64,000 bases of DNA. It comes from Allosphingosinicella indica (GTDB lineage: Bacteria; Pseudomonadota; Alphaproteobacteria; Sphingomonadales; Sphingomonadaceae). The number at the start of each line of letters is the position of its first letter. Position 1 is the first letter of the stretch. Both the position numbers and the translations under genes were made by a program. Of the stretch, positions 8,648 through 18,107 are shown piece after piece. Below the pieces are notes generated by a model. That model was not told the DNA's origin and searched no databases. It saw nothing but the letters and a program-made list of their open reading frames with translations. The stretch spans positions 2,719,501 to 2,783,500 of the forward strand of contig NZ_LT840185.1 in the NCBI RefSeq assembly GCF_900177405.1, read 5' to 3'.

Positions 8648-9823
8648 ATGAGCTTCACCGCAAAGATCCTCCTCCTGGGCTCGGGCGAGTTGGGCAAGGA
8701 GTTCGTCATCTCCGCCAAGCGGCTCGGCGCTTATGTCGTCGCCTGCGATTCCTACGCCGGCGCGCCCGCTATGCAGGTCGCGGACGAAGCCGAGATCTTC
8801 TCGATGCTCGACGCCGATCTGCTCCGCGCCGCCGTCGGCAAGCACAGCCCCGATTTCGTGGTGCCGGAGATCGAGGCGATCCGCACCGAAGTGCTCGCCG
8901 AAATCGAGGCGGCGGGGACGACGGTGGTGCCTTCGGCGCGCGCCGCGCAGATGACGATGAACCGCGATGCGATCCGCGCGCTCGCGGCCGAGACGCTGGG
9001 GCTCGAAACCTCACGCTTCCGTTTCGCCGAAAGCCTCGACGAGGTCCGCACCGCCGCCGCGCATACCCGGCTCCCCTGCGTCATCAAACCGGTGATGTCC
9101 TCCTCCGGAAAGGGCCAGACCACGGTCGAGCGCGAGGCAGACCTGGAGGCGGCATGGGATTATGCCGTCGCCAACATGCGCGGCGACCGGGCGCGCGTGA
9201 TCGTCGAGGAATTCATCCGCTTCGACTATGAGATCACCCTGCTCACCGTCCGCACCCGCGACGGCATTCTCTTCTGCCCGCCGATCGGCCACCGGCAGGA
9301 AAAGGGCGATTATCGCGAAAGCTGGCAGCCGGCGCCGATGTCCACGCAGGCGCTTGAAGACGCGCAGGCGATGGCGCGCCGGGTGGTCGACGATCTCGGC
9401 GGCTACGGTATCTTTGGAATAGAGTTCTTCGTCGCCGGCGACCGCGTCATCTTTTCCGAGCTGTCACCGCGGCCGCACGACACCGGCATGGTCACCTTGC
9501 TCTCGCAAAATCTCTCCGAGTTCGACCTGCACGTTCGCGCGATCCTCGGGCTGCCCATCCCCGAGATTGCTCTCCGCTATCCCGCCGCCGCTTCGGCGGT
9601 CGTCCTCGCCGACCGCGAGGCGGAGGATTTTTCGATCGGCGGGCTCGCCGATGCGCTGGCGCTTGGCGGCAATGGCCGCGAGGTGGACGTGCGCGTGTTC
9701 GGTAAGCCCGTCACGCGCCCTAACCGGCGCATGGCGGTTGCGCTGGCTTCGGGAGGCGATGTCGACGATGCTGTCGGCGCGGCGATCGCGGCGGCGGGCA
9801 AAATGCGGATCGCCTATCCGTGA
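8648..9823 (+). CDS. purT: Formate-dependent phosphoribosylglycinamide formyltransferase 2
   Basis: An ATP-grasp enzyme that makes formyl-GAR from GAR, formate and ATP in purine synthesis, independent of folate. The N-terminal GAR-binding fold opens with LLLGSGELGKEF; the ATP-grasp core contains CVIKPVMSSSGKGQT and EEFIRFDYEITLLT; metal-binding residues lie in GIFGIEFFVAGDRVIFSELSPRPHDTG. At 391 residues it is full length. AGGAGG lies five bases before the ATG, one of the strongest ribosome-binding sites in the window. purN, the folate-dependent isozyme, is also present about 51 kb downstream. Confidence 0.96.
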   Translation: MSFTAKILLLGSGELGKEFVISAKRLGAYVVACDSYAGAPAMQVADEAEIFSMLDADLLRAAVGKHSPDFVVPEIEAIRTEVLAEIEAAGTTVVPSARAAQMTMNRDAIRALAAETLGLETSRFRFAESLDEVRTAAAHTRLPCVIKPVMSSSGKGQTTVEREADLEAAWDYAVANMRGDRARVIVEEFIRFDYEITLLTVRTRDGILFCPPIGHRQEKGDYRESWQPAPMSTQALEDAQAMARRVVDDLGGYGIFGIEFFVAGDRVIFSELSPRPHDTGMVTLLSQNLSEFDLHVRAILGLPIPEIALRYPAAASAVVLADREAEDFSIGGLADALALGGNGREVDVRVFGKPVTRPNRRMAVALASGGDVDDAVGAAIAAAGKMRIAYP

Positions 9824-9925
9824 TCCCCGCAAATATGGCTAAGACCGCATAAACCCTGTCTTTACGCCATTTGATATAAGCACTGCCCGTACACCAGCGC
9901 GCTCGAGTGTTCGGAAAGGCATCGG

Positions 9926-10597
9926 ATGGCTACAGCATCGTTCGACATCGCCGGCGCGCCGCGCCCGGGAGAACTGCTGCGCAATCTCGTCGCCCGGTCG
10001 GGCAGCGCGTCGCATCCCTATCTGTGGAGCGCGGCGCTGCGCGACGGGCCGGAGGCATCGAGCAACCTTGCCGACGCCATCCATTTCCTCTGCACCTTGC
10101 ACGGCCGCCATCCCGGCGCGATCGACCATGCCGCCAATCGCACGCCCGATCAGGACGCGCGAGCCTGGCTGGAAGACGCAATTTCCGCTTTCGCTATCGA
10201 GCGCGGCTACCTGACCCACCTCGCGGTGGCTGCGGGCCCGGTGCCCGGCACCCCTGGCGCCGCGGACAGCGATGCTGCGTTGCTCGCCCAGCGCAACGCG
10301 ATCGCGATGCTCGCCTGTTCCGAGCGGCGCGGTTGCGCATTCGGCGCGGCGCTCGCGCTGGCGCTCGACTGGGCCGAAGTGCGCACGGTGGTCGACCTCG
10401 CGGCGGCACGGTTTGGGGTCGAGGCTCCGCCTTATGTGATCGGCAATGCCGACCGGATCGCCGAGGCTGCCGACCGCTTTGCGGTGGCGCCGCCCCTGCA
10501 GCGCGCGCTACTGTTCGGCGCCGAGCAGATCAGCATTCAGCACCGCGGCCTTTGGGACCTGCTCGAAGCCCGCCAGCAGGCCCGCGCGCTGGCCTGA
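9926..10597 (+). CDS. Unrecognised 223-residue protein
   Basis: I do not recognise this family. The protein looks soluble and mostly helical, with no signal peptide or membrane segment. Alanine-rich helices include DAIHFLCTLHGRHPGAIDHAA near residue 50 and a possible four-helix arrangement in the C-terminal half. Codon use matches its neighbours. It stands alone, with purT upstream after about 100 bases and a dyad repeat plus the MoxR gene downstream. The ATG at 9926 follows GGAAAGG at a suitable distance. It is probably a real, lineage-specific gene; no function is offered. Confidence 0.75.
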   Translation: MATASFDIAGAPRPGELLRNLVARSGSASHPYLWSAALRDGPEASSNLADAIHFLCTLHGRHPGAIDHAANRTPDQDARAWLEDAISAFAIERGYLTHLAVAAGPVPGTPGAADSDAALLAQRNAIAMLACSERRGCAFGAALALALDWAEVRTVVDLAAARFGVEAPPYVIGNADRIAEAADRFAVAPPLQRALLFGAEQISIQHRGLWDLLEARQQARALA

Positions 10598-10618
10598 TCC
10601 ACCTCCACCACCACTTCC

Positions 10619-10702
10619 GCTTAGGCTGAGCTTGTCGAAGCCCTGCACTTCTTGCGGGGCTGGGAAGAAAGGACAGCCCTTCGACAAGCTCAGGGCGGGC
10701 GG
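10619..10702. repeat. Sphingomonad intergenic dyad repeat, copy 3
   Basis: GGCTGAGCTTGTCGAAGCCC pairs with CCCTTCGACAAGCTCAGGGC about 35 bases further on. This is the best conserved of the three copies. It fills most of the 188-base gap between the unrecognised gene and the MoxR gene, and may act as a terminator-like hairpin or a REP-type element. Confidence 0.8.
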
Positions 10703-10785
10703 TTGATCTTCACCTCCTCCCGAAACTTGCACCGCGTTCCCCGCTTGCCTAAGCCACACCCTTGACGTGAACGGAAAGGGTTCGG

Positions 10786-11628
<843 letters not shown>

Positions 11629-11660
11629 CTTCTTCTCGTTGAATCCACGAAAGGCCGCAC

Positions 11661-11786
11661 ATGCGCAAAATTCTCCTCTGCACTGCCATCTCGACCATCC
11701 TGCTGACTGCCGCCTGCAACACCGTCCGCGGCGTCGGCCAGGACGTGTCCTCGGTCGGTCGCACGGTCGAGCGCGCCGCGGACTGA
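11661..11786 (+). CDS. Entericidin A/B-like small lipoprotein
   Basis: A 41-residue protein with a basic start (MRK), a short hydrophobic stretch and the lipobox LTAAC at residues 15-19, followed by a short tail of the type seen in EcnA/EcnB (NTVRGVGQDVSSVGRTVERAAD). After signal peptidase II cleavage the mature lipopeptide would be only about 23 residues. AAAGG lies before the ATG. Its TGA overlaps the ATG of the VWA gene (TGATG), so translation of the two is probably coupled. E. coli entericidins are linked to stationary-phase lysis, but in alphaproteobacteria the role is unclear. Confidence 0.85.
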   Translation: MRKILLCTAISTILLTAACNTVRGVGQDVSSVGRTVERAAD

Positions 11787-12964
11787 TGTTCTTCTCCTTT
11801 GTCGACGAGTTGCGGGCGGCGGGCATTCCCGCGTCGGTGAAGGAGCATTTGACGCTGCTCGACGCGCTCGGCGCGGAGGTGATCGCGGCGCGGCCGGAGG
11901 AGTTCTACTATCTCGCCCGCGCGACCTTCGTGAAGGACGAGGGCCTGCTCGACCGATTCGACCAGGTGTTCGCCAAGGTCTTCAAGGGCATCGAGACGAG
12001 TTACGACACCGAACAGGCCGAAGTCCCCGAGGACTGGCTGCGCAAGGTCGCCGAACTTTATCTCACCCCCGAGCAGATGGAGGAGATCAAATCGCTCGGC
12101 TCGTGGGACGAGATCATGGAGACGCTGAAGAAGCGGCTCGAGGAGCAGCAGGGCCGGCACCAGGGCGGCAGCAAGTGGATCGGCACCGGCGGCACCTCGC
12201 CCTACGGGCACGGCGGCTACAATCCCGAAGGCGTGCGGATCGGCGGCGAGGGCCGGCACGGCCGCGCGATCAAGGTGTGGGACAAGCGCGAGTTCCGCAA
12301 TCTCGACAGTTCCAAGGAACTGGGCACGCGCAACATCAAGGTCGCGCTCCGCCGTCTCCGCCGCTTCGCGCGCGAGGGCGCGGCGGACGAGCTGGATCTC
12401 GACGCGACGATCGACGGCACCGCGCGCCAGGGCTGGCTCGACGTGCGTTTCCGCCCGGAGCGGCACAATGCCGTCAAGCTTCTGCTCTGCCTCGACGTTG
12501 GCGGATCGATGGACCCGCATATCCGCGTCTGCGAGGAGTTGTTCAGCGCGGCGACCAGCGAGTTCAAAAATCTGGAATTCTTCTACTTCCACAATTGCCC
12601 CTACGAAGGGCTGTGGAAGGACAATGCCCGCCGCTTTTCCGAGCGGACGCCGACCTGGGACGTGCTGCACAAATATGGCCACGACTATAAATTAGTGCTC
12701 GTCGGCGATGCCTCGATGAGCCCCTATGAGATCACTCACCCCGGCGGGTCGGTCGAGCATTTCAACGAGGAAGCGGGCGCGGTCTGGATGCAGCGCCTCG
12801 TCAACACCTATCCCGCGGCGGTATGGCTCAACCCGCTCCCCGAACAGCATTGGGGCTATTCGCAGTCGATCCGCGTCATGCGCGAGCTGATGAAGGACCG
12901 GATGTATCCGCTGACGCTCGACGGCCTCGACGACGCGATGCGCGAGCTCAGCCGGAAGAGCTGA
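11786..12964 (+). CDS. VWA domain protein, CoxE-like, partner of MoxR ATPase
   Basis: A 392-residue cytoplasmic protein with an N-terminal helical region (FVDELRAAGIPASVKEHL), a glycine-rich linker near residues 130-155, and a C-terminal von Willebrand factor A domain. The MIDAS line is LCLDVGGSMDPH, so the usual D-x-S-x-S reads D-V-G-G-S; the second block VLVGDASMSPYEI is present. The start at 11786 overlaps the stop of the entericidin-like gene. Together with the upstream MoxR ATPase it forms the usual AAA+/VWA pair that remodels or loads cofactors into a client, which cannot be named from this sequence. Confidence 0.9.
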   Translation: MFFSFVDELRAAGIPASVKEHLTLLDALGAEVIAARPEEFYYLARATFVKDEGLLDRFDQVFAKVFKGIETSYDTEQAEVPEDWLRKVAELYLTPEQMEEIKSLGSWDEIMETLKKRLEEQQGRHQGGSKWIGTGGTSPYGHGGYNPEGVRIGGEGRHGRAIKVWDKREFRNLDSSKELGTRNIKVALRRLRRFAREGAADELDLDATIDGTARQGWLDVRFRPERHNAVKLLLCLDVGGSMDPHIRVCEELFSAATSEFKNLEFFYFHNCPYEGLWKDNARRFSERTPTWDVLHKYGHDYKLVLVGDASMSPYEITHPGGSVEHFNEEAGAVWMQRLVNTYPAAVWLNPLPEQHWGYSQSIRVMRELMKDRMYPLTLDGLDDAMRELSRKS

Positions 12965-12967
12965 GGC

Positions 12968-14380
12968 CTAGAGACCAAGATCGGGAAGCAGATGCGCGTA
13001 GTTGCGCCACCGCCCGGACGAACGGCGATAGAGCGGCTCGCGCACCTGCCAGACGCTTGCCGTGCGTACCGCATTATCGGCGGTGTGGAAATCGAGCAGG
13101 CCCTCCTCCCATTCCAGGCCGAGGAAATCGAGCAGCGGCGCAAGCTCGGCACGCGGATCGGCGACCAGCGCATCATAATCGACGTCGTGAATGTCGGCGC
13201 CGTAGAGGCCGCGCCAATGCGCAATGAGTCGAGCGTAGGCGCGGTGCCAGTGCGCCGCATCCTCCAGATCCTGCGCGTAGGACTGGCTGGCGTCGAGATG
13301 GAGGAAATAGAGCGACAGCAAGGTGTCGCGCGGATCGCGCACCGTGTGGACGATCTTCGCGTCGGGGAAGAGCGTCTTGATGAGGCCGATGTGCAGGAAA
13401 TTGTCCGGACGCTTGTCGGTCAGCAGATCGGCGCCCGGATGTCGCGCCCGTGCCTGCGCCAAATAGGCATCGCGGATAGTCAACAGTGCATCTTCGGACG
13501 GGGAAGCGACAGCGTCGGGATAAGGCCGCAGCCTCTCCCAGATCAGCGCGCTGATGATGTCCAGCTCACCCCCCGGCGTCACCCGGCTGTGGCGGCCTAG
13601 GATCTGCTCGACCAGCGTCGATCCGGAGCGGAACATGCCGCAGATAAATACGGGCGGCTTGCCCACAGGCGGCGGTGCCGCCGCCACTGGGAACGTAGCG
13701 ATCAGCCGATCGACGAAGGCATCATGACGCGACCGGTCGTAGCTTGATCCGCCCGCCCCGCTGGCCGCATTGGCATCGCGATAGGCGGCAAAAGCCGCAT
13801 CATAGTCGCCGTCCGCGTCGAGCAGCCGTCCCAGCGCGAAACCGAGCGCCGCGCGCTCCTCCCCGGAGGAAACGGCAAAGGCCGGCTGCAATTGCGCGAT
13901 CATCGCGGCACGCTCGTCTCCCGTGACCAAGCCGGCCAGCCGAACGAGCGCAGTGGAGCCTCCGGGTGAGACGTCGAGCGCCCGCGTGTACGCGGCGCGC
14001 GCCGCCTCGCGGTCGCCGCGATCCTCGTGCAGATTTCCCAGATTGAGTAGCGCGGGCCCATAATCGGGGCGCAGCGCCAGCGCCGCTTCCAGTTCCGCCT
14101 GCGCATCGTCGGGCCGGGCGAGATGATCGATCAGGATTACCGCGCGGTTGAGATGCACCTCCTCCGGCGCGTCGATGCCGCGGCCGAGCGCCTCGGCATA
14201 AGCCGCGAGCGCGTCCTCGAAGCGCCGCGCGTGACGGAGCAGATAGCCGAGATTGTACCAAGCGGACGGCGTATCGGGATGCGAGGCGAGCAGCGCGCGA
14301 TAGGCTTTGATCGCCTCTTCGTGCCGCCCCCCCCGCATCAACGCGGCCGCGGTGCGGCTCAGGTCGCCTGCACTGGTCAC
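12968..14380 (-). CDS. TPR-containing sulfotransferase family protein
   Basis: Residues 1-150 are tetratricopeptide repeats (for example SAWYNLGYLLRHARRFEDAL and PALLNLGNLHEDRGDREAA). The C-terminal half is a PAPS-dependent sulfotransferase domain with the 5'-phosphosulfate loop FICGMFRSGSTLVEQIL and the 3'-phosphate segment IVHTVRDPRDTLLSLYF. The GTG start at 14380 is chosen because it overlaps the upstream stop as GTGA, giving 470 residues. Upstream in-frame starts would run into the NamZ-like gene. The acceptor is unknown. TPR-sulfotransferases of this layout are common in sphingomonads. No signal peptide is seen, so it should act in the cytoplasm. Confidence 0.88.
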   Translation of the reverse strand: MTSAGDLSRTAAALMRGGRHEEAIKAYRALLASHPDTPSAWYNLGYLLRHARRFEDALAAYAEALGRGIDAPEEVHLNRAVILIDHLARPDDAQAELEAALALRPDYGPALLNLGNLHEDRGDREAARAAYTRALDVSPGGSTALVRLAGLVTGDERAAMIAQLQPAFAVSSGEERAALGFALGRLLDADGDYDAAFAAYRDANAASGAGGSSYDRSRHDAFVDRLIATFPVAAAPPPVGKPPVFICGMFRSGSTLVEQILGRHSRVTPGGELDIISALIWERLRPYPDAVASPSEDALLTIRDAYLAQARARHPGADLLTDKRPDNFLHIGLIKTLFPDAKIVHTVRDPRDTLLSLYFLHLDASQSYAQDLEDAAHWHRAYARLIAHWRGLYGADIHDVDYDALVADPRAELAPLLDFLGLEWEEGLLDFHTADNAVRTASVWQVREPLYRRSSGRWRNYAHLLPDLGL

Positions 14381-15579
14381 GGATAAAGCAGATACGGCGC
14401 GCGCGTTTCCTGCCAGGTGGCTTCGTCGGGCAGCGTTAGCGCGTCGAGATCGGCGGGCGTCGCCGCAGCGTCGTCGACCCATTCGCGCAGCAGCGGCGAT
14501 CCGTTGATGATGTCGATGGCGAGCTTGTCGAACTCATATTCGTAGGGGAAGTCGCGCCATAGATCATAACCGGGATGCAGCGCGCGGATCGCCTTGAAAC
14601 CCAGCGCCTGCACGCGCCATGGACGGAAGGCTGTGTGATCGTATCCGCCCCCTTCGGCGTGGATGAAGACGCCGCTGCACAGAGCGCCGCTATGCTTGTG
14701 GAAGGTCGGCTGGAACCACATGTCGCGCAAGGTGCAGCCCGCGAGCCATTCGGGCGCCCGCTCGCGCATCTTGGCGATCAGCGCGCGGGCGTCGAGATCG
14801 GGGGCGCCGAAAAGCTCGAGCGGCCGCGTCGTCCCCCGCCCCTCGCTCAGCGTCGTGCCTTCGAGCATCACCGTGCCGGCATAGGCCCGCGCCATGTTGA
14901 TGTTGGCAGCGTTGGGGCTGGGGTTGATCCAGACGCGTTCGGGCGGCCAGCCGAATCCGGTCGCGGCCTCGGGCGCCCAGCCCTCCATCGCGATCACCTG
15001 ATAATCGACATCGAGCCGGAAGTGATCGACGAACCAAGCGCCCATCTCGCCGAGCGTCATGCCGTGCCGCATCGGCATCGGCCCCGCGCCGACGAAACTC
15101 TCCCAGCCGGAGCGGAGCGTCAGTCCCTCGACCGGGCGGCCCGCGGGATTTGGTCTGTCGAGCACCCAGACCGCCTTGCCGTGCGCCGCTGCGGCCTCCA
15201 GCACGTAGAGCAGGGTCGTGACGAAGGTGTAGATGCGGCAACCGACGTCCTGCAGGTCGACGAGCAGGACATCTAACGTCCCCATCGACTGGCCGGTCGG
15301 GCGGCGCACCTCGCCATAGAGGCTGAATACCGGCATGCCGTAGATCGGGTCGATCTCGTCGGGTGTCTCCATCATATTGTCCTGGAGATCGCCGCGAACG
15401 CCGTGCTGCGGCCCAAACACCGCCGAGACGTTCACCCCCGCCGCGATCAGCGCGTCGAGGCTGTGGGTGAGGTCCGCCGTCACCGACGCGGGATGCGCGA
15501 GCAGCGCGACGCGCTTGCCGTCGAGCGGCTTGCGGAGAGCGGGTTCGGCGAGCAGCCGGTCGATGCCGAATTTCATCAT
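14377..15579 (-). CDS. DUF1343 / NamZ-like exo-beta-N-acetylmuramidase
   Basis: The family (DUF1343, GH171) includes NamZ, which removes terminal MurNAc from peptidoglycan fragments. Conserved blocks are GPQHGVRGDLQDNM near residue 96, LLVDLQDVGCRIYTFV near 145, WVLDRPNPAGRPVEG, and EGTTLSEGRGTTRP in the second half. At 400 residues it is full length. There is no signal peptide (MMKFGIDRLL...), which suggests cytoplasmic processing of recycled muropeptides rather than secretion, unless the start is mis-set. Its stop overlaps the sulfotransferase start. Peptidoglycan-recycling partners are not adjacent. Confidence 0.88.
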   Translation of the reverse strand: MMKFGIDRLLAEPALRKPLDGKRVALLAHPASVTADLTHSLDALIAAGVNVSAVFGPQHGVRGDLQDNMMETPDEIDPIYGMPVFSLYGEVRRPTGQSMGTLDVLLVDLQDVGCRIYTFVTTLLYVLEAAAAHGKAVWVLDRPNPAGRPVEGLTLRSGWESFVGAGPMPMRHGMTLGEMGAWFVDHFRLDVDYQVIAMEGWAPEAATGFGWPPERVWINPSPNAANINMARAYAGTVMLEGTTLSEGRGTTRPLELFGAPDLDARALIAKMRERAPEWLAGCTLRDMWFQPTFHKHSGALCSGVFIHAEGGGYDHTAFRPWRVQALGFKAIRALHPGYDLWRDFPYEYEFDKLAIDIINGSPLLREWVDDAAATPADLDALTLPDEATWQETRAPYLLYP

Positions 15580-15590
15580 TCAACCTTCTT

Positions 15591-15667
15591 CGTCATGCCG
15601 GACTTGATCCGGCATCCCTCTGCCTGCTGGTAAAGAAGGTGGACCCCGGATCAAGTCCGGGGTGACG
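15591..15667. repeat. Paired-hairpin intergenic repeat (GCCGGACTTGATCCGGC type)
   Basis: The element contains two perfect hairpins, ATGCCGGA-CTTGA-TCCGGCAT at the left and CCCCGGA-TCAAG-TCCGGGG at the right. The two arms are also inverted copies of each other, so the whole can form a long cruciform or a strong bidirectional terminator. It lies between the DOMON-like gene and the NamZ-like gene. Similar elements are widespread in sphingomonad and other alphaproteobacterial genomes. Confidence 0.85.
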
Positions 15668-15675
15668 GACCGGCC

Positions 15676-16200
15676 TCAAAGGACAGGCCGTTCGAGCGCG
15701 AAGCTATCGGGATGATGGAAATCCGGCACGCCCGGCGGATGGCGCAGCGCCCAATAGGATTTGGTGCCTTCGCTCTCCTCGATCACAGCGGAAAGGCCGA
15801 TGCGCAATGGTCGACGGCGCACTGGAAGGCGAAGGTCTGCGGTCAAAATGAAGGCATTGCCCTGCCATGCCGTCTCGATTCGCGGAATTGCAGGCACTTC
15901 CAGCGCGGTCATGCCCGCGCGATAACCCGAAAAGCGATATGCGGCCCACTGCGTCGAGGGCGACAGATTGAACTCGCAATAGGCGTCGCTGTCCGGCTCG
16001 CTGACGAACAGCTCAAAGCATGTGTGCCGCCACAGCGCATCGGTGCGCGCTGGTTCTGCGACCGCCGGCAGCGTCAATCCGTCGCCCGGTGTTGCACGGA
16101 AGCTCAGCACGATCTCGTCCCCGGCCATGCTCAACTCGGCTTCGACCGAGCGCACGGCGATGGCCGGGGTGTCCGGGTGGCAGAGAAGCACTTGTCGCAT
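15676..16200 (-). CDS. DOMON-like domain protein
   Basis: A 174-residue soluble protein with a beta-sandwich pattern. Visible blocks are [12 protein letters not shown], the conserved [14 protein letters not shown] near residue 55, [20 protein letters not shown] near 75, and [10 protein letters not shown] followed by [15 protein letters not shown] at the end. These match the DOMON-like (cellobiose-dehydrogenase cytochrome-like) domain of sphingomonads, a carbohydrate- or heme-binding fold. No signal peptide is seen, and the heme ligands cannot be assigned. It heads a possible minus-strand group with the NamZ-like and sulfotransferase genes, although the hairpin repeat may separate them. Confidence 0.8.
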   Translation of the reverse strand: MRQVLLCHPDTPAIAVRSVEAELSMAGDEIVLSFRATPGDGLTLPAVAEPARTDALWRHTCFELFVSEPDSDAYCEFNLSPSTQWAAYRFSGYRAGMTALEVPAIPRIETAWQGNAFILTADLRLPVRRRPLRIGLSAVIEESEGTKSYWALRHPPGVPDFHHPDSFALERPVL

Positions 16201-16290
16201 CCGGATCGATTACCGCGCTCGTCGCCCGGCGCGAAGCCCTGCGTGCGCGGGGATGACGCAAGGCGCGGCTTTGGCTATGCGGCGCGCGAC

Positions 16291-17511
16291 ATGAGCCAGT
16301 ATCGATCTTCCCTGCTCCGCCTGCTCGACGAGCGCGGCTATATCCACCAGACGACCGATGCGACGGGGCTGGACGCGCTCGCGGAGCGCCAGATCGTGCC
16401 CGGCTATATCGGCTTCGACCCCACCGCGCCGTCGCTGCACGTCGGCAGCCTCGTGCAGATCATGCTGCTGCGCCGGCTCCAGCAGGCCGGGCACAAGCCG
16501 ATCGTGCTGATGGGCGGCGGCACCGGCAAGATCGGCGACCCGAGCTTCAAGGACGAAGCGCGCAAGCTTTCGACCCACGAGACGATCGCGGCCAACATCG
16601 CCTCGATCAAGCGCGTCTTCGCCAATTTCCTGACCTTCGGCGACGGGCCGACCGATGCGGTGATGCTCGACAATGCCGAATGGCTCGACGCGCTTGAATA
16701 TATCTCCTTCCTCCGCGAGGTCGGCCAGCATTTCTCGGTCAACCGGATGCTGAGCTTCGATTCGGTGAAGCTCCGGCTCGACCGCGAGCAATCGCTCTCC
16801 TTCCTCGAATTCAACTACATGATCCTCCAAGCCTATGATTTCCGAGAGCTTTCGCAGCGCGCCGCATGCCGTCTGCAGATGGGTGGCAGCGACCAATGGG
16901 GGAATATCGTCAACGGTATCGAACTGACCCGGCGGATGGACGGCGTCGAGGTCTATGGCGTCACCACTCCGCTGATCACCACCGCCGATGGCGGCAAGAT
17001 GGGCAAGACCGAGAAGGGCGCGATCTGGCTCAACGCCGATGCGCTCAGCCCCTATGATTACTGGCAGTTCTGGCGGAACACGCAGGACGCCGACGTCGGC
17101 CGCTTCCTGAAGCTCTTCACCGACATCCCGCTCGAGGAGATAGCGCGACTGGAAGCGCTGTCGGGGGCGGAGATAAACGAGGCAAAGAAGGTGCTGGCGG
17201 ACGCGGCCACCGCGATGGCGCATGGCGAAGACGCGGCGCGTGACGCGGCCGAGACGGCACGGCGCACCTTCGAGGAAGGCGCGGCTGGCGAGGCTTTACC
17301 GACCCACGCCGTGGCGGATGGCACGATCTCGCTGGTCGATGCGCTGGTCGGGCTCGGACTCGTCGCGTCGAAGGGCGAAGCACGGCGGCTCATCGCCGGT
17401 GGCGGCGCCCGCATCGACGGCGAGAAGGCCGACGAGGATTGCGAGATTTCCGTGTCAGGCGAAGTCCGCATATCCGCCGGCAAGAAGAAGCACGGCGTGC
17501 TGACCGGCTGA
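16291..17511 (+). CDS. tyrS: Tyrosyl-tRNA synthetase
   Basis: Charges tRNA-Tyr. This is a class I synthetase of 406 residues with the HIGH-type motif HVGS at residues 50-53, the tyrosine-pocket segment [20 protein letters not shown], and the KMSKS-type loop KMGKT near residue 233. A C-terminal S4 RNA-binding domain ([20 protein letters not shown]) completes the protein. The ATG at 16291 is chosen because the preceding in-frame codons lack family similarity. The 90 bases before it contain part of a CGTGCGCGGGGATGACGC-type alphaproteobacterial repeat. Confidence 0.97.
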   Translation: MSQYRSSLLRLLDERGYIHQTTDATGLDALAERQIVPGYIGFDPTAPSLHVGSLVQIMLLRRLQQAGHKPIVLMGGGTGKIGDPSFKDEARKLSTHETIAANIASIKRVFANFLTFGDGPTDAVMLDNAEWLDALEYISFLREVGQHFSVNRMLSFDSVKLRLDREQSLSFLEFNYMILQAYDFRELSQRAACRLQMGGSDQWGNIVNGIELTRRMDGVEVYGVTTPLITTADGGKMGKTEKGAIWLNADALSPYDYWQFWRNTQDADVGRFLKLFTDIPLEEIARLEALSGAEINEAKKVLADAATAMAHGEDAARDAAETARRTFEEGAAGEALPTHAVADGTISLVDALVGLGLVASKGEARRLIAGGGARIDGEKADEDCEISVSGEVRISAGKKKHGVLTG

Positions 17512-17518
17512 CCGCCGC

Positions 17519-18058
17519 TCAGCGTGCCACCGTCGTCCTTCCGGCTGCTTCGAGCCGCGGGTTCTGGCGCATCACGTCGATGAGATAGCTGGTTGGCTTC
17601 TTCATCAGCTTGGGATCGTTGACCACGGTCAGCCCCGCCGCACGCCCGATCTCGCCGACGAAATGGACGCAATTGGCGCTGTTGAGATTGTAGGACTTGC
17701 CCGGCCGCGTCCGCCAGTCCTCGATCACCGCGAAAACATTGCGATACTGGTCGTCGGTTACCGTGACGGTGAAATGCGCGTTGCTCCGCGCCTTGTATCC
17801 GTCGGTCACCGCTTCGACCATGCCGTGGACAGAACCCATCAGGATCGCCGGGCTAAGCGTCCGCGCGGTGAATCCCCAGGTGCCCGACACCGGCGTTCCG
17901 TCCTGGTCCATCGTCCCACCCAGCTCGACGAAGGCATGCGGGAAGCGCTCGCCGAACTCGCGCGAGTAGAAAGTGATGGTGACGGCTGCCTGCGCAGGCA
18001 GCGCGACGGCCAGCAACACAAAAGCAAGCAACGCTCTACGGACGAAAGCCAATCGCAT
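17519..18058 (-). CDS. Exported protein, possible permuted NlpC/P60-like fold
   Basis: A 179-residue protein with a clear signal peptide (RR, a hydrophobic core, then LPAQA with cleavage near residue 24). A conserved-looking His sits in FPHAFVELGG near residue 41, and a Cys in NLNSANCVHFVGEIGRAAGL near 130. This His-before-Cys order and spacing recall circularly permuted papain-fold (NlpC/P60, LRAT-like) proteins, but that assignment is only inferred. The chosen ATG at 18058 gives a good signal peptide; a longer frame upstream would overlap recG. It is convergent with tyrS and follows recG on the same strand after 49 bases. Confidence 0.75.
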   Translation of the reverse strand: MRLAFVRRALLAFVLLAVALPAQAAVTITFYSREFGERFPHAFVELGGTMDQDGTPVSGTWGFTARTLSPAILMGSVHGMVEAVTDGYKARSNAHFTVTVTDDQYRNVFAVIEDWRTRPGKSYNLNSANCVHFVGEIGRAAGLTVVNDPKLMKKPTSYLIDVMRQNPRLEAAGRTTVAR

Positions 18059-18107
18059 CGTGCCGAGACTAGCTTTTTGGAGCGCGGAGGAAACCCGCTT
18101 TCGCGGA

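Noticed and set aside
11661-11786. Toxin-antitoxin pair based on entericidin
   Set aside because: Only one entericidin-like gene is present, with no second small lipoprotein next to it.
16201-16290. Small gene in the gap before tyrS
   Set aside because: The gap contains part of a GC-rich repeat and no supported start or domain.
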